Below, in pieces: positions 49,009 to 57,544 of a DNA stretch of 64,000 bases; position 1 is the stretch's first letter, and the number at the start of each line of letters is the position of its first letter. The translations under genes and the position numbers were made by a program. The notes beneath the pieces were generated by a model. That model saw only the letters and a program-made list of their open reading frames with translations. It ran no database searches and was not told the DNA's origin. Origin of the DNA: JAVDCA01 sp035293985 (GTDB taxonomy: Bacteria > Pseudomonadota > Alphaproteobacteria > Rhizobiales > Xanthobacteraceae); the NCBI GenBank assembly GCA_035293985.1, contig DATGLS010000052.1, forward strand, positions 372,001 through 436,000, given 5' to 3'.

Positions 49009-49365
49009 TCAGGCCTCGAACAGGACCTCGAAGCCGCCGTAGATCAGCCGCTTGCCGTCGAACGGCATCGGGTTGACCTCTGGCCTGATGCGCGGGTCGG
49101 CCATCACCTTTTTCGTGCCCTCGTCCCGGGCCTGCCGTGACGGCCAGACGATCCACGAGAAGACCACGGTCTCGTCGTCCTGCTTCTTCACCGCCATCGG
49201 AAACGACGTCAGCTTGCCGTCCGGAACGTCGTCGCCCCAGCATTCGACCATCTTCAGCGCACCGTGCTCCTTGAAGACGACCGCGGCCTCCTGCACGTGC
49301 CTTCTGTATTCCTCGCGCTTCGCGGTCGGCACGGCCGCTACGATGCCATCGACGTAAACCGGCAT
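49009..49365 (-). CDS. DUF1428 family protein
   Basis: A 118-residue protein of the DUF1428 (YbaA-like) family, with the typical start MPVYVDGIVAAVPTAKREEY and the segments ECWGDDVPDGKLTSFPMAVK and FDGKRLIYGGFEVL. It is a dimeric alpha-beta barrel fold of unknown function. GAGGAG precedes ATG 49365. It lies 5 bp after the TetR gene on the same strand, so both are made from the promoter that carries the TetR palindrome. Confidence 0.85.
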   Translation of the reverse strand: MPVYVDGIVAAVPTAKREEYRRHVQEAAVVFKEHGALKMVECWGDDVPDGKLTSFPMAVKKQDDETVVFSWIVWPSRQARDEGTKKVMADPRIRPEVNPMPFDGKRLIYGGFEVLFEA

Positions 49366-49370
49366 TGTCG

Positions 49371-50000
49371 TCACTCCTCGGTTGGACGGTTGAATAGTTG
49401 CAGGACATAGCGGCGCAGATGCGCGACGCAGTCGCGCGCGACCTCGGGGCCACCCTTGGCCTTGGCGAGAATGAACGATCCTTGCAGCACCGCCTGGGTG
49501 TAAAGTCCGAGGCTCTCGGCGCTCCATGTCGCGTCGGGCGCGTAAAGCGCCTTGGCGGCGGCGATGTCCTCGGCGACGCGGTCGGCATGCCGGACGATGT
49601 AGGTCTCGCACGCCTGCCGGATCGCCGGATGCGAATCGTAGGCCTCCTGCACCATGGTGCCGAGGAGGCAGGTGAACTCGGCAATCGGCCCCGTGAGGAT
49701 CGCGGCGCGGAAGTCGATATACCCGAGCAGGCGATCGAGGGGATCGGCGTGCTGGTGATAGGGCGCACTGCCGAACAACTGCTCCGCCATTCGCGAGAAG
49801 TGCGCGGCTGCCTCGACGCCGAGCTCTTCCTTGCTCTTGAAGTGATGGAAGAAGGCTCCCTTGGTGACACCCGCGGCTCCGCAGATGTCGTCGACCGTGG
49901 TCGCCGAGTAGCCCTGCTCGCGGATGACCCGCATCGCGGCATCGAGAAGGCGGCTGCGCGCGTCGGGCTGGGCTGAGGAGCGGGTGGCTTTCGTGTTCAT
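49371..50000 (-). CDS. TetR/AcrR-family regulator
   Basis: A 209-residue repressor. The helix-turn-helix is at about residues 15-60 (RLLDAAMRVIREQGYSATTV, then GVTKGAFFHHFKSKEEL), followed by a helical ligand domain containing one cysteine in EFTCLLGTMVQ and another in QACETYI. A strong palindrome 9 bp upstream of ATG 50000 is its probable operator, giving autoregulation along with the cotranscribed DUF1428 gene. The C-terminal domain resembles TetR_C groups that sense electrophiles such as quinones or aldehydes, though this is only suggestive. Confidence 0.87.
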   Translation of the reverse strand: MNTKATRSSAQPDARSRLLDAAMRVIREQGYSATTVDDICGAAGVTKGAFFHHFKSKEELGVEAAAHFSRMAEQLFGSAPYHQHADPLDRLLGYIDFRAAILTGPIAEFTCLLGTMVQEAYDSHPAIRQACETYIVRHADRVAEDIAAAKALYAPDATWSAESLGLYTQAVLQGSFILAKAKGGPEVARDCVAHLRRYVLQLFNRPTEE

Positions 50001-50009
50001 GACGTTTCC

Positions 50010-50027
50010 ATACCAACTAGTCGGTAT
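50010..50027. promoter_or_regulatory. Candidate TetR operator ATACC-A-ACTAGT-C-GGTAT
   Basis: An 18-bp inverted repeat with a single mismatched pair, 9 bp before the ATG of the TetR gene at 49371-50000. ACTAGT at its centre and ATACC/GGTAT arms resemble operators of TetR proteins of this class. Confidence 0.65.
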
Positions 50028-50236
50028 GTATGTCAACCAAAATTTTTCACTCATCATTTCAATTGCTTCCGAGGGGCAGCCGCAGAAGATGCGCGCTCCG
50101 TCCGGCGTCCGCACACGGTAGGCCCTCGAAATATCGGGCGCGAGGCGCTGGCGCGGGGGCGGCCTCGCTGCGGATCACCAGCTCATCCGGCGCGTCGGCG
50201 CGCGGCGCGATTGATCCGCGCCTGCCGCGACCCATA

Positions 50237-50276
50237 TTGGCGTCACCTCTATTGACACCAAATTAAATTGGTGTCA
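50237..50276. promoter_or_regulatory. Candidate operator with three TTGGTGTCA half-sites
   Basis: TTGGCGTCA (50237-50245), TGACACCAA (50253-50261) and TTGGTGTCA (50268-50276) form overlapping inverted pairs just before the second TetR gene; the last two are perfect 9-bp arms around ATTAAA. TTGACA at 50252-50257 could be a -35 box inside the site. Confidence 0.6.
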
Positions 50277-50287
50277 TCCTCGATGAC

Positions 50288-50881
50288 ATGAAAGATGACG
50301 TCCGTCCCTATGTCATGAAGGCGCGCGCCGAGTCGGTTGCGGCGAACCGACGGCGGATCATCGACTGTGCGCGGCGCCTGGTCATGGCGCGTTCGTTCGA
50401 CGCCGTGACGATCGACATGGTCGCGGCAGATGCCGGGACGACGGCGCGTACCGTGCTGCGGCTGTTCGGCGGCAAGGACGAGCTGTTTGCCGCGGCCTTG
50501 GACTCGATCGGTCAGTTCCGCCCGGGGCCGATCGTGCCCGGCGACACGGTCGCGCTGGTGAGCGGGACCTATGACTTCTACGAGAAGATCGGCGACACGG
50601 TGATCCGCTGGCTCGCCGACGAGCCGCGGCTGCCGGCGATGCGCGCCCGCCTCAATATCGGGCGCAGGCATCTGCGCGCCTGGGTCGCGGAAGCCTTCGC
50701 GCCCGCGCTCGGCCGCCTGCAGGGCACTGCCCGCAAGGAGCTGCACGACGCGCTGATCGTCGCCTTCGACGTCTATGCCTGGAAGCTGCTGCGCCGTGAC
50801 TTCGGTCTGTCGCGCCGCGCCGCCGAGGCGACCACGCTGCGTATGGTTCGTAGTCTCATCGAGGAGCGACAGGATGGCTAG
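50288..50881 (+). CDS. TetR-family regulator
   Basis: A 197-residue repressor with an N-terminal helix-turn-helix (RIIDCARRLVMARSFDAVTI, then GTTARTVLRLFGGKDELFAAA) and a helical ligand domain. Its start lies 11 bp after the palindromic site, so it is likely autoregulated. The 3' end overlaps the glycosyltransferase start by 8 bp (the ATG at 50874 lies inside the last codons), so the two are cotranscribed and the regulator probably responds to that enzyme's substrate. The ligand is unknown. An ATG at 50318 is a less likely start. Confidence 0.85.
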   Translation: MKDDVRPYVMKARAESVAANRRRIIDCARRLVMARSFDAVTIDMVAADAGTTARTVLRLFGGKDELFAAALDSIGQFRPGPIVPGDTVALVSGTYDFYEKIGDTVIRWLADEPRLPAMRARLNIGRRHLRAWVAEAFAPALGRLQGTARKELHDALIVAFDVYAWKLLRRDFGLSRRAAEATTLRMVRSLIEERQDG

Positions 50882-52031
50882 GATGCTCTGGCTCAACTGG
50901 TCGGGCGGCGGCAACCTGCCGCCGAGTCTCGGCATCGCGCGCGTGCTCACCGAGCGCGGCCACGCGGTGGCCTTCGCGGGCCGGCCCGAGATGGTGCCGC
51001 GGGTCGAGCGCGCCGGCTTTCGCGCCATCGAGCTCACGCGCGCCTACGGGCAGGCCGACCGCTATCCGGCGAACAAATGGCTGCCCAAGGCTGCGAGCTT
51101 TCTCACCTCGCCGGCGGTCGCCGAGCAGATCCACGAGCTGCTTGCCGCCGAGGATCCCGACCTCGTCATCGTCGACCAGATGTTTCCGGTCGCGCTCGTC
51201 GAAGCCGCGCGCTTCGGCCGGCCCTCGGTCGCGGTTTGCCACACGACGGTGTGGCGTGCGCTGCCGATGTGGCGGAAGTTTTTCGCCATGCTGGTCGGCC
51301 TGCGCACGGAAGCCGGCTTCGCGCCGATGCCGTCCGATCTCGAGAGCCTATGGATGATCCAGGACAAGATGATCGCCACCACGCTCAAGTCGCTCGACGA
51401 CGTGCCAGGCGATCTCGGCAGCGCGCACAAGCTCTGCCACGTCGGCCCCGTGCTGGAACGCGAGCGGCACGGCGTGCGTGTCGCGCTGCCGTGGGATGAT
51501 CCCTCGGTGCCGCTCGTCCTCGTCAGCTTCAGCACCGCGCCCGAGCAGGGATCGGTGGCGAAATTCCAGAACGCGATCGCGGCGCTTTCGCGCCTGCCGG
51601 TGCGCGGCGTCGTCACCGTGGGCGACAGCGTCGATCCGGCCGCGCTCACGCCGAGCGACAATGTCGTCGTCGTCGCCACCGCCGACCACGACGATCTCAT
51701 GCGCCGCGCGAGCCTCGTGCTCACCCATGGCGGTCACGGCACGTTGATGCGTGCGCTGACGCATGGCCTGCCGATGGTCGTCGTCCCGGGCCTCGGCGGC
51801 GACCAACCCATCAATGCCGCCGCCGTCGAGGACTGGAAGGTCGGGCGCGCGCTGCCGGCCGACGCCGGTGCGGACATGATGCGTGAGGCGGTCGGCGCGG
51901 TTCTGGGCGCGGGCTCCTATCGCGATCACGCCGCAGCGATCGCCGCCGAGCTCGCCGGCGCGGATGGCGCACGCACAGGCGCGGACGAGATCGAAGCGCT
52001 GCTGTCGAGCCGCCTGCGCAAGGCGTCGTAG
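50874..52031 (+). CDS. UGT/MGT-type glycosyltransferase (GT1)
   Basis: A 385-residue GT-B fold enzyme that transfers a sugar from a nucleotide sugar to a small molecule. The acceptor half starts MLWLNWSGGGNLPPSLGIAR. The donor half has the UGT signature HGGHGTLMRALTHGLPMVVV followed by GGDQPINA. Relatives inactivate macrolides or modify natural products such as polyketides and sterols. GAGGAG is 7 bp before ATG 50874. The TetR gene just upstream overlaps it, a layout often seen for drug-modifying or detoxifying enzymes; no biosynthetic genes are near. Confidence 0.87.
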   Translation: MARMLWLNWSGGGNLPPSLGIARVLTERGHAVAFAGRPEMVPRVERAGFRAIELTRAYGQADRYPANKWLPKAASFLTSPAVAEQIHELLAAEDPDLVIVDQMFPVALVEAARFGRPSVAVCHTTVWRALPMWRKFFAMLVGLRTEAGFAPMPSDLESLWMIQDKMIATTLKSLDDVPGDLGSAHKLCHVGPVLERERHGVRVALPWDDPSVPLVLVSFSTAPEQGSVAKFQNAIAALSRLPVRGVVTVGDSVDPAALTPSDNVVVVATADHDDLMRRASLVLTHGGHGTLMRALTHGLPMVVVPGLGGDQPINAAAVEDWKVGRALPADAGADMMREAVGAVLGAGSYRDHAAAIAAELAGADGARTGADEIEALLSSRLRKAS

Positions 52032-52146
52032 CGCTCGGCGTGACGCCCGTCACAACTTGTCGCTTACCCGACGTGCTCCCCGAACCCTCCGTCGCCGCCG
52101 GCCGACGAACGGACGGGCAGATCGCCCGAACCCGACGGAGACCACC

Positions 52147-52365
52147 ATGTCGATCCGCACATCCACGCTCGCCCTTGCCGCGATCGCCGCGCTCGCGATC
52201 TCAGCCGTCATGCCCCGCAGTGCTCTTGCGTTCGGTCACACGAATCGAGCGACCACGTCCGCGCATGTCGTCATCACGACAACCCGCGCGGCGTACGCCT
52301 ACGGTCGGGGTTACGGACGCGGCTGGTGCTACTGGCACCCGTACGCCTGCTATCGTGCGCAATGA
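52147..52365 (+). CDS. Small secreted Gly/Tyr-rich peptide
   Basis: A 72-residue protein with a signal peptide (MSIRTSTLALAAIAALAISA, cut near SALAFGH), leaving about 43 residues ending YGRGYGRGWCYWHPYACYRAQ, with two cysteines that may pair. I do not recognise a named family, but similar short Arg/Gly/Tyr-rich secreted proteins are frequent in Hyphomicrobiales. GGAGACC precedes the ATG. It lies 115 bp after the glycosyltransferase gene and may be independent. The 194 bp that follow it hold no feature I can support. Confidence 0.6.
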   Translation: MSIRTSTLALAAIAALAISAVMPRSALAFGHTNRATTSAHVVITTTRAAYAYGRGYGRGWCYWHPYACYRAQ

Positions 52366-52559
52366 AATTGCAGCTGGGCGTGCGGTCGACCGTCTCGCGG
52401 GCGGTCCTCATCGAGTTGCGCCGGATCGGGCTCTCGCGCCAACGCCGTGGCCACAGGAGTTGCTCGCCCCGAGCGCGCGGATGGTGGCCGCGGCGTGCGC
52501 CGCGCCCGCGATCAGCAGCATCGCGGCCGCGAGGCAGCCGGGCCGGATGCGCCGCCAGC

Positions 52560-52991
52560 TCATTGCGCGACGGTGCTCGGGTTCTTCTGATCCGCCACCA
52601 TGAACACCAAGATTTTGGTTCGCGTATCTCGGCTCGGATTGCGCGAGGTCGAATGCAGCGCGCCGGGCGGCTCGTAGAACACCTCGCCCGCCTTCAACGT
52701 GCGCGGCGCCTCGCCGTTGATCGCGAACTCATAGGTGCCCTCGAGTACGTAGCCGAACGTGTGGTGACCGGGATGCCGATGCGGCGGGCTGCTCGCAAGC
52801 GGCGGGCGGTCGAGCAACGAGATGCGCACCTCGCGCCCGGGCAGATCCGGCAGCGGCTGGGTGAGCAACTGGGCGGGCGGCGACGCCGCCGGCTGGGCGC
52901 CCGATGGGCGAATGCTTGCGGTGACGGTGATCGAGAGCAGCGAGGCGGCCGCTGCGATCACGACATAGGAGCTGGTCGATCCTCTGCGCAT
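52560..52991 (-). CDS. Secreted or membrane-anchored cupin protein
   Basis: A 143-residue protein with an N-terminal hydrophobic segment (SYVVIAAAASLLSITVTASI) that is either a signal peptide or an anchor, followed by one cupin_2 barrel. Metal-ligand candidates are the His residues of SSPPHRHPGHHTFGYVLEG, the Glu and the later His in VFYEPPGALHS. Similar proteins sit next to catabolic or antibiotic-related genes and their function is not defined. GGAGGG precedes ATG 52991. It is divergent from a CoA-transferase gene across 106 bp. Confidence 0.8.
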   Translation of the reverse strand: MRRGSTSSYVVIAAAASLLSITVTASIRPSGAQPAASPPAQLLTQPLPDLPGREVRISLLDRPPLASSPPHRHPGHHTFGYVLEGTYEFAINGEAPRTLKAGEVFYEPPGALHSTSRNPSRDTRTKILVFMVADQKNPSTVAQ

Positions 52992-53097
52992 GTGCGTTCC
53001 CTCCGCGGTGAGGAAACAATAGAATAGGCCTCGAGGCCACGCGAAGCCATCACAAGAGGGCGTCCGCAAAATCGGGACGCACGCCAGGGAGCAAGTC

Positions 53098-54270
53098 ATG
53101 ACGCGACCGTTCGAAGGCATCCGGGTGATCGACGTGACGCATGTGCTCGCGGGGCCGTTCGCGGCCTATCAGCTCGCCGTGCTCGGCGCCGACGTCATCA
53201 AGGTCGAGCATCCCGACGATCCCGACCAGAGCCGCGGCAGCGGCACCGACAAGGCCCTCAGCCGCGCGCAGATGGGCACCGGCTTTCTCACCCAAGCGTC
53301 GAACAAGCGCTCGATCACGCTGGACCTCAAGACCGAGGCCGATCGCGCCAGGCTCAAGAAGCTCGTCGCCACCGCCGACGTGTTCGTCGAGAACTACCGG
53401 CCGGGCGCGCTCGAGGCGCTCGGCCTCGGCTACGATGCGCTCGCCGCGATCAATCCGCGGCTGATCTACGCCTCGTTCTCGGCGTTCGGCCAGACCGGTC
53501 CACGGCGTGAGCAGACCGCCTACGATCACGTCATCCAGGCGACATCCGGCATCATGGCGATGACCGGCACCAAGGACGTGTCGCCGATCATGTTCGGCTC
53601 GCCGGCGATCGACTACGCGACCGGCATGACCGGCGCCTTCGCGCTCGCCTCGGCCCTGTTTCAGCGCGAGAAGACCGGCCGGGGCCAGCGCATCGACATG
53701 GCGATGCTCGACGTCGCCATGATCCTGATGAGCTCGCATCTGACCGGCTACCTGCGCAACGGCACCCATCCGAAGCCGCACGGCAACCGGCACGCGCACG
53801 CGACCAACGGCGCCTACGCGACCAAGGACGGGCTGGTGATGCTCGGCGCGAGCAACTTGCGCCAGCAGCGCCGGCTTTGGACCGTGCTCGAGCGCCCCGA
53901 CATGATCAAGCGCACCACCGACGAGCGCGAGGCGGATCACGCGCGCGAGACGGCGGTGCTCGCCGAGATCATGCTCACACGCACCGCCGACGAGTGGGAG
54001 CAGTTCCTCCAGGCGCGCCACGTCCCAGCGGCGCGCGTGCGCACCATGGGCGAGGCCCTCGCCGACCCGCAGGTCGCGAGCCGCGGCGTCGTGCACCGCC
54101 ACGCCGGCGCGCCCGGTATCGACGGCGATTTCAGCGTGCCGGTCGCCGCCTTCATGTTCGCCCACGGCGGCCCGCGCATCGACACGCCGCCGCCGCGGCT
54201 CGGCGAGCACAACGAGGAGATCTTCGCCGAGCTGGATCGCCGCGACGCGGTGCGCAAGGTGGGGACGTGA
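53098..54270 (+). CDS. Class III CoA-transferase (CaiB/BaiF family)
   Basis: A 390-residue formyl-CoA transferase-type enzyme that moves CoA between carboxylic acids. The start RPFEGIRVIDVTHVLAGPFA and ADVIKVEHP are typical, and the catalytic Asp is D172 in GSPAIDYATGMTGA. FASFSAFGQTGP-like ASFSAFGQTGPRRE and the late PRLGEHNEEIF close the family pattern. Donor and acceptor acids are not shown by the sequence. GGGAG precedes ATG 53098. It is not in an obvious operon; the efflux gene cluster that follows is convergent. Confidence 0.88.
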   Translation: MTRPFEGIRVIDVTHVLAGPFAAYQLAVLGADVIKVEHPDDPDQSRGSGTDKALSRAQMGTGFLTQASNKRSITLDLKTEADRARLKKLVATADVFVENYRPGALEALGLGYDALAAINPRLIYASFSAFGQTGPRREQTAYDHVIQATSGIMAMTGTKDVSPIMFGSPAIDYATGMTGAFALASALFQREKTGRGQRIDMAMLDVAMILMSSHLTGYLRNGTHPKPHGNRHAHATNGAYATKDGLVMLGASNLRQQRRLWTVLERPDMIKRTTDEREADHARETAVLAEIMLTRTADEWEQFLQARHVPAARVRTMGEALADPQVASRGVVHRHAGAPGIDGDFSVPVAAFMFAHGGPRIDTPPPRLGEHNEEIFAELDRRDAVRKVGT

Positions 54271-54391
54271 CCGGACGATACGTTCCGGAATATTGCTCCC
54301 GCGCTTCTTCTGGCGAAGCTCGCCGCTGCCGCGGGTCCCTCGGCTTGCATCGAGCCGTACCAACGAGTGCTGGCGTCTTCATCTGAGAGGT

Positions 54392-55516
54392 TCAATCCAG
54401 CGTCTCGCGATAGAACCACGCCGCGATGCCGATCACGACCAGGGTGAACAGCGCCATTGGCCAGAGCTGAGGCAGGATATCGGCGAACGTATTGCCCTTG
54501 AGCAGGACGCCGCGCACGATGCGGATCGCATGGGTGGTCGGAAACAGCTCCCCGATCAACTGCGCCCACCGTGGCATGCCGCTGAATGGGGTGAAGAAGC
54601 CGGACATCAGGAAGGACGGCAGCAGCGTGAACTGGGCAAGCTGCTGCGCCTGCATCTGGTTGCTCGCGATGGTCGACAAGGTGAGGCCGAGCGCGAGATT
54701 GCTGGCGATGAAGATGCCGAGCGCGACCAGCAGCAGCGCGAGCGAGCCGTGCATCGGCAGCTGGAACACGACCGCCGAGATGACGAGAATGACCGCGACC
54801 TGCAGATAACCGATCAGCACGTAGGGCGCGATCTTCGCCAGCATGACCTCGATCGGCCGCACCGGCATCGCCATCAGATTTTCCATCGTGCCGCGCTCCC
54901 GCTCACGGGTGATCGAGAGCGTGGTGATGAACAGCGTCGACATGATCAGCACCATGCAGATCAGGCCGGGGACGATGTTGAGCACCGTCAGCTGGTCGGG
55001 GTTGTAGCGGGCGTGCAGCACGAACTGGAACGGCGGCGATCCCGCCTGCGTCCGCCGGATCGGCGGCAGGTCGCGGTCGAGCGCCGCCATGATGCCGCCG
55101 AGCGCCCCGGTGGCGTAACCGATCGCGCTCGGATCGGTCGCGTCGGCATCGACGAGAACCGCGGGGGAGTCGCCGCGATCGACCGACCGGTCGAAGTTGG
55201 GAGGAAAGTTGATGACGAACAAGAGCTCGCCTTCGGCGATCCCGCGCTCGGCTGCCTGCTCGGAGGCCAGCGTGCGCACGTCGTAATATCCGGTGTTCTG
55301 CAAGGCGGCCACGATCGTGCGCTCGTATTTCGACGGTTCGGCGAACAGGAGGCCGGTCGGCAGGTGCTTCGGATTCGTGTTGATGGCGTAGCCGAACAGC
55401 AGGAGCTGCATGATCGGCAGCATGATGATCAGGCGCAACGTGAACGGATCGCGCCGCACCTGGATCCATTCCTTGCGCAGCAGCGACCACACGCGCTTGC
55501 CCGAGAGGCCGATCAT
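54392..55516 (-). CDS. ABC-2-type efflux permease
   Basis: A 374-residue membrane protein like YbhS/YbhR and YhhJ. One N-terminal helix (FTLRLIIMLPIMQLLLFGYA) is followed by a large periplasmic domain (about residues 50-170) and five C-terminal helices (GLICMVLIMSTLFITTLSIT onward, with the RERERGTMENLMAMPVRP loop that contacts the ATPase). It forms the channel of a drug or lipid-like efflux system with the ATPase upstream; its ATG overlaps the ATPase stop. E. coli has two such permeases in the equivalent operon; only one is here, so it probably works as a homodimer. Confidence 0.88.
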   Translation of the reverse strand: MIGLSGKRVWSLLRKEWIQVRRDPFTLRLIIMLPIMQLLLFGYAINTNPKHLPTGLLFAEPSKYERTIVAALQNTGYYDVRTLASEQAAERGIAEGELLFVINFPPNFDRSVDRGDSPAVLVDADATDPSAIGYATGALGGIMAALDRDLPPIRRTQAGSPPFQFVLHARYNPDQLTVLNIVPGLICMVLIMSTLFITTLSITRERERGTMENLMAMPVRPIEVMLAKIAPYVLIGYLQVAVILVISAVVFQLPMHGSLALLLVALGIFIASNLALGLTLSTIASNQMQAQQLAQFTLLPSFLMSGFFTPFSGMPRWAQLIGELFPTTHAIRIVRGVLLKGNTFADILPQLWPMALFTLVVIGIAAWFYRETLD

Positions 55517-56442
55517 GGCGCCTCCTGTTGCTCGCGCAGCTGGTGAATGAACACGTCCTCGAGGCGCGGCTCGACCTCGCGCCAGGTCAGCTCGGGGAAG
55601 GCCGCGATGCTGCGCTCGAGGGCGGCGCGGTCGGTGCCGCCGACATGCAGCGCACGGCCGAACACCGCCGCCGCCTCGACGCCCGGCATGGCGCGGATGC
55701 GGCGCGCCGCCTCGTCCACGCCCGCGCCCTCCGCATCGTAGGTCACGAGGCGCGAGTGCCGGGCGATCGTCAGCGCATCGCCTTCGACCACGATGCGGCC
55801 GCCGGCGAGATAGACGATGCGGTTGCAGCGCTCGGCCTCGTCCATGTAGTGGGTCGAGACCAGCACGGTCAGGCCCTCGCCGGCCATGTCGCGGATGAGG
55901 TCCCAGAACTCGCGCCGCGCCTTGACGTCGACGCCGGCGGTCGGCTCGTCGAGCAGCAGCAGCTTCGGCCGGTGCAGCACGCAGGCGGCGAGCGCGAGCC
56001 GCTGCTTCCATCCGCCCGAGAGGTAGCCGGCGAGCATGTCGGCGTAGCCGCCGAGCTCCATGCGCGCCATGATCTCGCGCACCGCCGCCTCGCCGTGCGG
56101 CATCTCGTAGACGCCGGCGACGAGCTCCAGGTTTTCGGAGACGGTGAGATCCTCATAATAGCTGAAGCGCTGCGTCATGTAGCCGATCTGGCGGCGGATC
56201 GCGGTCGCATCGCGCAGCAGGTCGAGGCCGAGGCAGGTGCCGCTGCCGCCGTCCGGCTTGAGCAGCCCGCACAGCATGCGAATGGTCGTGGTCTTGCCGC
56301 TGCCGTTGGCGCCGAGAAAGCCGCACACCTCGCCCTGGGCGACCTGGAGCGTCAGGCCGTCGACCACCGTGCGGGCGCCGAAGCGCTTGCGCAAGTCGCG
56401 CACGTCGATGACGTAGTCGGTCATTGCTGCCGCCATCATCAC
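55513..56442 (-). CDS. ABC efflux ATP-binding protein
   Basis: A 309-residue ATPase of the ABC-2 drug-export type. Walker A is GANGSGKTT, the signature LSGGWKQRLALAACV (with W instead of M/Q at the usual place), Walker B LLLLDEPTAGVD and the switch His VSTHYMDEAERC. A C-terminal domain (about residues 230-309) ends VFIHQLREQQEAP. It has a single ATPase unit, so two copies would drive the permease. Its ATG cluster at 56442 overlaps the stop of the HlyD gene; MTDYVIDV at 56424 is a possible alternative start. Confidence 0.9.
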   Translation of the reverse strand: MMMAAAMTDYVIDVRDLRKRFGARTVVDGLTLQVAQGEVCGFLGANGSGKTTTIRMLCGLLKPDGGSGTCLGLDLLRDATAIRRQIGYMTQRFSYYEDLTVSENLELVAGVYEMPHGEAAVREIMARMELGGYADMLAGYLSGGWKQRLALAACVLHRPKLLLLDEPTAGVDVKARREFWDLIRDMAGEGLTVLVSTHYMDEAERCNRIVYLAGGRIVVEGDALTIARHSRLVTYDAEGAGVDEAARRIRAMPGVEAAAVFGRALHVGGTDRAALERSIAAFPELTWREVEPRLEDVFIHQLREQQEAP

Positions 56443-57440
56443 CGTCCCGGCGCTGCCGGCGGCGTGAGCGGGGCGACCATCACGGGCTGGCCGGGGTTGA
56501 TCTGGCCCGCGCGCGCCGGCGGCGGGCGCGCCTCGATTTGATAGACGAGCTTTGCTCGGTTCTCGTCGCTGTAGATCACCGGCGGTGTGTACTCGGCTTG
56601 CGGCGCGATGAAAGAGACCGTGCCGACCAGATCCGCCGGGCAGTTGTCGCAGGCGATCGCGACCTGGTCACCGAGATGGATGCGGGCGAGATCCGGCTCG
56701 GGCACGAAGAAGCGCACGAAGATATTGCCCGGCGGCAGCAGCGAGACCACGGGGGCACCGGCCGCCATGGTCTCACCCGGCCGCGCCAGCACGTCGGCGA
56801 CGCGGGCCGCGACCGGCGCCGTGACGGCGCGCTGTGCCAGCCGCCACTCGGCCATGTCGAGCGCCGCCTGCGCGGCAGCGATCGCGGCCCGTTGCGCGTC
56901 GATCTCGCCGGTGCGTCCCATCGGTGCGCGCGCCTGGGCGAGCGCGGCTTCGAGCGCGTTGACCTTCGCGGTCGCCGAGCGGAAGTCGGCGCGGCGCTGG
57001 TCGAGGGTTTCGCTCGAGATGCCGCCCACCTTGATGAGCTGCTCGCCGCGGTCGAGCGCGGCCTTGGTGCGCACGAGCGTCGCGCGCGCGTCGGCGAGGT
57101 TCGCCTCCGCCTGATCGATCTCGGTCGGCTTGGCGCCCGCTTGCAGGTTGGCGAGCTGCTCCTGCGCCTGGTGCACCTGGCGCGCCGCCTGATCGCGCGC
57201 CGCACGGTCGTTGGTCTCGTCCTGGCGAAACAGCAGCGCACCGGCCGCGACCTCGTCGCCGCGCGCAACCGCGACCGCGGTGAGCAGGCCCTGCTGGGTC
57301 GGCCCGACCTTGACGAAGTCCGCCTCCGCATAGCCCTGCCATCGGATCGGCGCCGGCAGCCGGTGCTGGTACCACCACAGGCCGGCGCCGAACGACAGGA
57401 CGGCCGCGATCGCGATGCCGGAAATCGTCAATCGGCGCAC
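56439..57440 (-). CDS. HlyD-type periplasmic adaptor (YbhG-like)
   Basis: A 333-residue membrane-fusion protein. One anchor helix (LTISGIAIAAVLSFGAGLWW) is followed by a lipoyl half (WQGYAEADFVKVGPTQQGLL), a long coiled-coil hairpin (about residues 80-190, DRAARDQAARQVHQAQEQLA onward) and the second lipoyl/beta-barrel part (APVAARVADVLARPGETMAA). It would bridge the permease to an outer-membrane channel not encoded here. I set the start at GTG 57440, with GAGG 6 bp upstream and just after the operator; ATG codons further upstream lie in or before the -10 box and are unlikely. First gene of a three-gene operon. Confidence 0.85.
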   Translation of the reverse strand: MRRLTISGIAIAAVLSFGAGLWWYQHRLPAPIRWQGYAEADFVKVGPTQQGLLTAVAVARGDEVAAGALLFRQDETNDRAARDQAARQVHQAQEQLANLQAGAKPTEIDQAEANLADARATLVRTKAALDRGEQLIKVGGISSETLDQRRADFRSATAKVNALEAALAQARAPMGRTGEIDAQRAAIAAAQAALDMAEWRLAQRAVTAPVAARVADVLARPGETMAAGAPVVSLLPPGNIFVRFFVPEPDLARIHLGDQVAIACDNCPADLVGTVSFIAPQAEYTPPVIYSDENRAKLVYQIEARPPPARAGQINPGQPVMVAPLTPPAAPGR

Positions 57441-57452
57441 GACATGCCTCTT

Positions 57453-57475
57453 TGCAACGCAACGGTTTCGTTGCA
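57453..57475. promoter_or_regulatory. Candidate TetR operator TGCAACG-N9-CGTTGCA
   Basis: Perfect 7-bp arms at 57453-57459 and 57469-57475, with a nested AACG/CGTT pair inside (57461-57472). It sits right after the -10 box of the efflux operon and between that operon and the divergent TetR gene, so binding would block the promoter. Confidence 0.7.
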
Positions 57476-57503
57476 TTATAGGGCAGCGATGCCCCGTCAT
57501 CAA
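57475..57503 (-). promoter_or_regulatory. Sigma-70-type promoter of the efflux operon
   Basis: On the minus strand TTGATG (57503-57498) and a perfect TATAAT (57480-57475) are separated by exactly 17 bp. Transcription would start near 57468, inside the inverted repeat. Confidence 0.75.
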
Positions 57504-57544
57504 CCCTTGCGTCGACCTATGCGCCAACCGGCCCGTTGCACCTG

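Noticed and set aside
52366..52559. Open frames between the small secreted peptide and the cupin gene
   Set aside because: They are arginine-rich out-of-frame readings with no ribosome-binding site, signal or family resemblance.
54274..54290. CCGGA...TCCGG inverted repeat after the CoA-transferase gene as terminator
   Set aside because: Only 5-bp arms and no T-run on either strand; too weak to support.
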